In this document: positions 7,968 to 10,980 of the stretch, in pieces
Position numbering within the stretch: the stretch's first letter is position 1
How the letters are laid out: every line of letters starts with the position of its first letter
Origin: Gp6-AA40 sp050742535
GTDB taxonomy: Bacteria > Acidobacteriota > Vicinamibacteria > Vicinamibacterales > UBA2999
Reading direction: 5' to 3'
DNA length: 10,980 nucleotides
Assembly (NCBI GenBank): GCA_050742535.1
Contig: JBOGIQ010000197.1
Location: 1-10,980, forward strand
Notes under the pieces: model-generated
The model's database searches: none
Seen by the model: only the letters and a program-made list of their open reading frames with translations
Told to the model about the DNA's origin: nothing
Translations under genes and position numbers: made by a program

Positions 7968-8393
7968 ATGCATATTCGTGATGTGATGACGCCCAACCCG
8001 CGCACGGTAACGCCCAACGACACCATTCAGAGCGCCGCGCAGATCATGCGCGATGAAGACACCGGCGCGGTGCCCGTCGTGGAGAACGGCCGGGCTGTCG
8101 GCATGGTCACCGACCGTGACATCGTCGTGCGTGCGGTCGCCGATGGCGGCCAGCCGAACCGTCCGATTCGCGAGGTCGTGACCAGCGCCGTCGTTACGGC
8201 GACGCCCGACATGTCCACGCGCGACGCGGCCCAGCTCATGAGCGAGCATCAGATTCGCCGGCTGCCGGTCGTCGAGGGTGAACGGCTCGTCGGCATCGTG
8301 TCGCTCGGCGATCTCGCCGTCAAGGAGGGCAAGGACTCCCGCTCGGGCGATACGCTGCAGTCGATTTCAGAGGGCGTGAAGGAGCGCGGCTGA
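7968..8393 (+). CDS. Two-CBS-domain protein (Hrp1-like)
   Basis: A 141-residue soluble protein consisting almost entirely of one CBS pair. The first repeat runs from MHIRDVMTPNPRTVTPNDT with GAVPVV and VGMVTDRDIV (to about residue 50). The second runs from EVVTSAVVTATPDMS to QIRRLPVVEGERLVGIVSLGDLA (about 67-124). CBS pairs bind adenine nucleotides such as AMP or ATP and usually act as energy or ligand sensors. Stand-alone versions such as mycobacterial Hrp1 have closely similar layouts, but the ligand here is unknown. A strong Shine-Dalgarno sequence AGGAGA (7957-7962) precedes the ATG at 7968. The gene stands alone between divergent and convergent neighbours, flanked by two identical 24-bp repeats. 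Confidence 0.93.
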   Translation: MHIRDVMTPNPRTVTPNDTIQSAAQIMRDEDTGAVPVVENGRAVGMVTDRDIVVRAVADGGQPNRPIREVVTSAVVTATPDMSTRDAAQLMSEHQIRRLPVVEGERLVGIVSLGDLAVKEGKDSRSGDTLQSISEGVKERG

Positions 8394-8394
8394 C

Positions 8395-8418
8395 GTGGAG
8401 TCCGGCTTCAGCCGGATT
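8395..8418. repeat. Second copy of the 24-bp TTCA-loop hairpin repeat, in a convergent gap
   Basis: This is identical over 24 bases to 7885-7908. The hairpin TCCGGC (8401-8406) with GCCGGA (8411-8416), loop TTCA, lies between the CBS stop (8391-8393) and the stop of the leftward zinc-ribbon gene (8419-8417). Its last two bases are part of that stop codon. It may work as a bidirectional terminator here, although no T run follows. Confidence 0.8.
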
Positions 8419-8635
8419 ACGAAGCGGTCTCGAATATCCCAAGCGCCCAGGCGGCGAGGATCGCCAGGACGATGAGGATCACGATCGCGACGATCGGCAG
8501 CCGCGAGCGCCGCGGACGCTCGAACAACGAGCCTTCCGCGGGCGGCTTGATGCGCGGCTCGGTCGTCGCGTTGCCGCATCGGTAGCAGATCAGCGCCTTG
8601 TCGGCGATCTCGGTCCCGCAGTGTGCGCAAGTCAT
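8417..8635 (-). CDS. Zinc-ribbon protein with C-terminal membrane anchor
   Basis: A 72-residue protein beginning MTCAHCGTEIADKALICYRCG, with two CxxC knuckles (Cys3/Cys6 and Cys17/Cys20) of a rubredoxin-like zinc ribbon. A basic, Pro-rich linker (about 26-48) follows, then one membrane helix (LPIVAIVILIVLAILAAWALG, about 49-69) at the C terminus. The arrangement puts the ribbon in the cytoplasm, attached to the inner membrane. The specific function is unknown; such proteins are common and often unassigned. The ATG at 8635 is preceded by GGAG and matches family N termini. An in-frame GTG at 8668 would add 11 residues but lies inside a large hairpin and lacks a Shine-Dalgarno sequence. The gene diverges from the rhomboid protease and converges on the CBS gene. 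Confidence 0.8.
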   Translation of the reverse strand: MTCAHCGTEIADKALICYRCGNATTEPRIKPPAEGSLFERPRRSRLPIVAIVILIVLAILAAWALGIFETAS

Positions 8636-8661
8636 GGGCTCCGGGGTACTGTATCTGAACT

Positions 8662-8706
8662 GGTTCACATGTTCATGGGGTGCAGAACCCCCTGAACTCC
8701 TGAACC
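8662..8706. repeat. Imperfect 45-base hairpin in the zinc-ribbon/rhomboid divergent gap
   Basis: GGTTCA (8662-8667) pairs with TGAACC (8701-8706), GTTCA (8671-8675) with TGAAC (8693-8697), and GGGGT (8677-8681) with ACCCC (8687-8691), around a 5-base loop. This gives 16 pairs interrupted by a 3x3 and a 1x1 mismatch. The arms are themselves 8-base direct repeats (GTTCA twice, then TGAAC twice). It ends 12 bases before the rhomboid start, so it could affect that gene's translation or serve as an operator. Confidence 0.65.
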
Positions 8707-8718
8707 CAGAGATATCCT

Positions 8719-9396
8719 GTGATTCCGCTTCGCGACGTCATCCCCTCGCGCACGACTCCCTACGTCACCATCGGGCTGATTGCCGTCAACGCGCTCGTCT
8801 ATCTCTACGAGATGACCCTCGGCGAGTCGTCCCTCGAGGAATTCATCCTCTACTTCGGACTCGTGCCGGCGGCCTTCTCGTGGGTCGCCGTACTGACGTC
8901 GATGTTCCTGCACGGCGGCCTTCTGCACGTTGGCGGGAACATGCTGTTCCTGTGGATCTTTGGCGACAACGTCGAGGACCGCATGGGACACGGCCGCTTT
9001 GTCGTGTTCTACCTGCTGTGCGGCGCCGCAGCCGCGCTGGCGCAGACGGCGATGAGCCCGGATTCGGTGGTCCCGATGGTCGGCGCCAGCGGCGCGGTGG
9101 CGGGCGTCATGGGTGCGTATTTCGTCCTCTACCCGCACTCCCGTATCGTCACGCTGATACCGCTGTTCGTCTTTTTCCACGTGATGGAAGTCCCGGCGCT
9201 GGTCTTTCTCGGGCTGTGGTTCGTGCTGCAGTTCGTGAGCGGCGTCGGATCGATCGCGGCGGCGACGGGCGGCGAGCCGGCCGGCGGCATCGCGTTCTGG
9301 GCACACGTCGCCGGCTTCGTGGCCGGCGTCAGCGGCGTGCTGGTGTTCCGGAGGCCCGAACGTCAGCGGGTGGAGTGGTGGAACGACGTTCGATGA
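8719..9396 (+). CDS. Rhomboid-family intramembrane serine protease
   Basis: A 225-residue membrane protein with about six hydrophobic segments. It has the rhomboid signature H70-x3-N74 in HVGGNMLFLWIFGDNVED, the nucleophile Ser124 in GASGAVAGVMGAY, and the catalytic His196 in AHVAGFVAG. Rhomboids cleave membrane proteins within or near a transmembrane helix; the substrate here is unknown. The catalytic Ser-His pair is intact, so it is predicted active. The GTG at 8719 gives the usual short cytoplasmic N terminus MIPLRDVIPSRTTPYVT; only a weak AGAGA lies upstream. It is transcribed away from the zinc-ribbon gene and ends 6 bases short of the oppositely oriented DinB-like gene, so its transcription probably runs into that gene's 3' end. 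Confidence 0.94.
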   Translation: MIPLRDVIPSRTTPYVTIGLIAVNALVYLYEMTLGESSLEEFILYFGLVPAAFSWVAVLTSMFLHGGLLHVGGNMLFLWIFGDNVEDRMGHGRFVVFYLLCGAAAALAQTAMSPDSVVPMVGASGAVAGVMGAYFVLYPHSRIVTLIPLFVFFHVMEVPALVFLGLWFVLQFVSGVGSIAAATGGEPAGGIAFWAHVAGFVAGVSGVLVFRRPERQRVEWWNDVR

Positions 9397-9402
9397 GCAG
9401 GA

Positions 9403-9924
9403 CTACGCTGGTGCCGCTTGGTCCTTGGTGCGCCCGGTGTCGGCCAAGTCGCTGTAGAAACCGAGATCTTCTCCGGTGGTGCGCTTGGTCAGCAAAATAA
9501 TCTGATACGTGTGACCTGAAAAGTGCTCGACGACGTGACAAATTGCCGAGAGGATGGTGGCATCGTAGCCTTGAATACGAACCTTTTCGGTCAGGCGCGG
9601 ATGCGGCAGAGAACGGATCACCTCCACAGCCTCGCCTACTGTCCCTCGCAGGTTCGTGAGCATTGCCTCCGCGGTTACGCCCGAGCGCGCTGAAAACTCG
9701 CTGGGCCGATCGCGTGTGTCGGGCGCGCCTGCAATACTAGAGAGAATCCACTGACGGACGTTGCCATTCAGATGCAGCAGCAGATTGCCCACCGCATTCT
9801 CGTTCTCGGAACTACGTGCCCATAACGAATCAACGGGCAATCTGGCCACACAGGTTTCGATCCGCTCCAGACTCTCGGCTAATTTCCCAGAGGCGGACGT
9901 CAGGAAATCTTCCTCGATCGTCAT
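9403..9924 (-). CDS. DinB-like / DUF1572 family protein
   Basis: A 173-residue helical protein with the histidine layout of the DinB/YfiT-like metal-binding four-helix bundle. His51 lies in GNLLLHLNGNVRQWI; His130, His134 and His138 lie in HVVEHFSGHTYQII. The end TKRTTGEDLGFY (146-157) matches the DUF1572 subgroup. The family includes thiol-transferase-like enzymes, but no activity is assigned to this group. The ATG at 9924 is preferred over an upstream one at 9996, since the extra residues are encoded by heptamer repeats and look non-native. The gene is visibly richer in A/T than its neighbours. The last residues, RTKDQAAPA, are encoded by an inverted AAGGACC repeat. These two points hint at acquisition. 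It converges on the rhomboid gene with a 6-base gap. Confidence 0.88.
   Translation of the reverse strand: MTIEEDFLTSASGKLAESLERIETCVARLPVDSLWARSSENENAVGNLLLHLNGNVRQWILSSIAGAPDTRDRPSEFSARSGVTAEAMLTNLRGTVGEAVEVIRSLPHPRLTEKVRIQGYDATILSAICHVVEHFSGHTYQIILLTKRTTGEDLGFYSDLADTGRTKDQAAPA
9417..9431. repeat. Inverted AAGGACC heptamer copy at the DinB-like gene 3' end
   Basis: CTTGGTCCTTGGTGC contains GGTCCTT, the reverse complement of the AAGGACC heptamers at 9980-10043. Thirteen bases (9417-9429) match the reverse complement of 10027-10039 exactly. It encodes part of the C-terminal tail of the DinB-like protein. Confidence 0.7.
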
Positions 9925-9979
9925 TTGATTCTTGTTCGATGTGTGATCAACCGCTCGTGGTGCTTCGTGCCTGCGGACG

Positions 9980-10043
9980 AAGGACCACGGACACACGAAG
10001 GACCAAGAACGGACCTAGCACGAAGGACCAAGGACCAAGGACC
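9980..10043 (+). repeat. AAGGACC heptamer repeat tract
   Basis: Three perfect AAGGACC units in tandem at 10023-10043, with two more separate copies at 9980-9986 and 9998-10004 and a partial one near 10010. It fills most of the 121-base gap between the start of the DinB-like gene and the end of the TPR gene. I see no convincing promoter for the DinB-like gene in this gap. Heptamer tracts of this sort are known in other bacteria, for example the short tandemly repeated sequences of filamentous cyanobacteria. Confidence 0.85.
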
Positions 10044-10045
10044 TA

Positions 10046-10980
10046 CTAACCCCCGCCTGACTCGTTGATCTTGAGCAGCAGGTCCAGTGCGCGGTCGTAG
10101 CCCGGCGCGATTTCCAGGGCGTTCAGCGTTTCAGTCTTTGCTTCCTTGAGCTGACCTGCCGTGAACAGCGCCTCGGCGAGATCGGTATGTGCCGTTGCCC
10201 GATCAGCCGGGTTCGCGGCAAGCGCGCTGCGGAACGCCTTCACGGCGGTGGCCGAGTCTTTTCGACGGAGCGCCAGCCGCCCGAGACCCGCTTCGGCCAC
10301 GGCGTCGAATGGATCGATCTCGACGATCTTCTTGTAGGCGGCCTCGAGGCGTGTCGGGTCGTTCAACGGCTCCACCAGCGACACGAGCGTACGCGCCGAT
10401 TCGACGTCGCTGTGATCGATCTTGAGCACGTCTTCCAGCGCGCGAATCGCACGCGGCTTGTCGCCGGCCTTCAGCGCGATCTGCGCGATGAACCGATGCG
10501 GGTTGTTCTCGTCGCCGGCGCGCGGCAGCAGCCTGGCGGCCCGCTCGGCCGCCTGGATTGCGGCGGCATTGTCGCCGCTCTCCGCCAGCTTGACCGCCAG
10601 CCCCATCTGCACAGCGAAGCTTTCCGGATTCGATGCCGCCAGCTCCTTGAACGCGTCGACGGATTCCACTTCCTTGACGTTCGGTCGCTGGAGCGCCCGC
10701 TTGGTGGCGGCGTATTCCTTCTCCAGATACGCGTCGAACGACTTCTGAATGGCATCGAGCGACGTTCCAAACACCTCTTTCACCGCCTGCTCGGTCTCGA
10801 TGCCCTTGCCGTACGAGCGGATGAAGGCGTGGAACGCCGGCTCGCCAAAACTGTTGATGAGGTGCTCCACAACCAGTGACGACTGGTAGTACGCGATGGT
10901 GATCATTCGCGGATCGCTGAAACCTTCGTTCAGGTCGGCCAGCTTGAGCAGCTTCCCTTCGTTGTAGGCCTGGGCAAAGC
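10046..10980 (-). CDS. TPR protein, probable C-terminal part of an MA-type metallopeptidase-like protein (partial)
   Basis: The last 310 residues of a protein whose start is beyond the right edge; the frame is open to the last base, so the internal ATG at 10906 is not the start. The first visible part (YYQSSLVVEHLINSFGEPAF, then a helical segment to SFDAYLEKEY) resembles the region after the active site in MA-clan (gluzincin) peptidase-like domains. In that family the HExxH would lie upstream, outside the window. From about residue 115 there are four or more TPR helix pairs (for example AAIQAAERAARLLP, RAIRALEDVLKIDH, TAVKAFRSALAANP, EAKTETLNALEIAP), which act as protein-binding scaffolds. 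It ends with ESGGG. The TPR call is secure; the peptidase assignment is inferred from the tail only. Confidence 0.8.
   Translation of the reverse strand, partial: FAQAYNEGKLLKLADLNEGFSDPRMITIAYYQSSLVVEHLINSFGEPAFHAFIRSYGKGIETEQAVKEVFGTSLDAIQKSFDAYLEKEYAATKRALQRPNVKEVESVDAFKELAASNPESFAVQMGLAVKLAESGDNAAAIQAAERAARLLPRAGDENNPHRFIAQIALKAGDKPRAIRALEDVLKIDHSDVESARTLVSLVEPLNDPTRLEAAYKKIVEIDPFDAVAEAGLGRLALRRKDSATAVKAFRSALAANPADRATAHTDLAEALFTAGQLKEAKTETLNALEIAPGYDRALDLLLKINESGGG

Noticed and set aside
8598..9500. A 300-codon rightward frame across the rhomboid gene
   Set aside because: It is an alternative frame of the rhomboid gene rich in Arg with no domain; the rhomboid catalytic motifs lie in the frame starting at 8719.
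9403..10043. A complete insertion sequence or integron cassette around the DinB-like gene
   Set aside because: No transposase, target-site duplication or attC-like site is visible; the inverted heptamers alone do not define a known mobile element.

Overview
The window is compact, GC-rich bacterial DNA: about 13 protein genes on both strands, no gene-free stretch over about 170 bases, and no tRNA, rRNA, CRISPR array or transposase that I can recognise. The high GC, the lipoprotein-type glutaminyl cyclase homologue, the DUF1572/DinB-like protein, and the many hairpin and heptamer repeats in gene gaps suggest an Acidobacteriota genome, perhaps class Vicinamibacteria. That placement is inference. 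Almost all genes are chromosomal housekeeping or metabolic types; the unusual content is the repeat DNA at gene ends.

Left part (1-2731): a polyphosphate/phosphate-metabolism locus. A SixA-type phosphohistidine phosphatase (cut by the window edge) and a CHAD-domain protein run leftward. A Ppx/GppA phosphatase with a C-terminal HD domain runs rightward from a 42-base divergent promoter region. The rightward unit continues with a very small YacG-type zinc protein (2737-2928) and a type II citrate synthase (2945-4231), and probably a secreted M28-family glutaminyl cyclase-like lipoprotein (about 4325-5371). The start of that last gene lies inside two mirror-image arrays of 21-24-nt repeats.

Middle (5393-7801, leftward): three overlapping genes in transcription order. 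They are a two-helix 88-residue membrane protein, a LeuA/homocitrate-synthase-like enzyme without the usual regulatory domain, and a RarD-type EamA exporter. The overlaps (8 and 4 bases) mark a translationally coupled operon, preceded by a perfect TATAAT placed so that the message would be nearly leaderless.

Right part (7802-10980): a two-CBS-domain protein between two identical 24-bp hairpin repeats, a zinc-ribbon/membrane-anchor protein, a rhomboid protease, a DinB/DUF1572 protein framed by inverted AAGGACC heptamers, and the C-terminal part of a TPR protein that resembles the tail of MA-type metallopeptidases.

The most notable pattern is repeat DNA built into gene ends: a 55-bp three-way-junction element forming the end of rarD, heptamer-derived repeats forming the N-terminal linker of the cyclase-like lipoprotein and the C-terminal tail of the DinB-like protein, and hairpins in two of the three convergent gaps.
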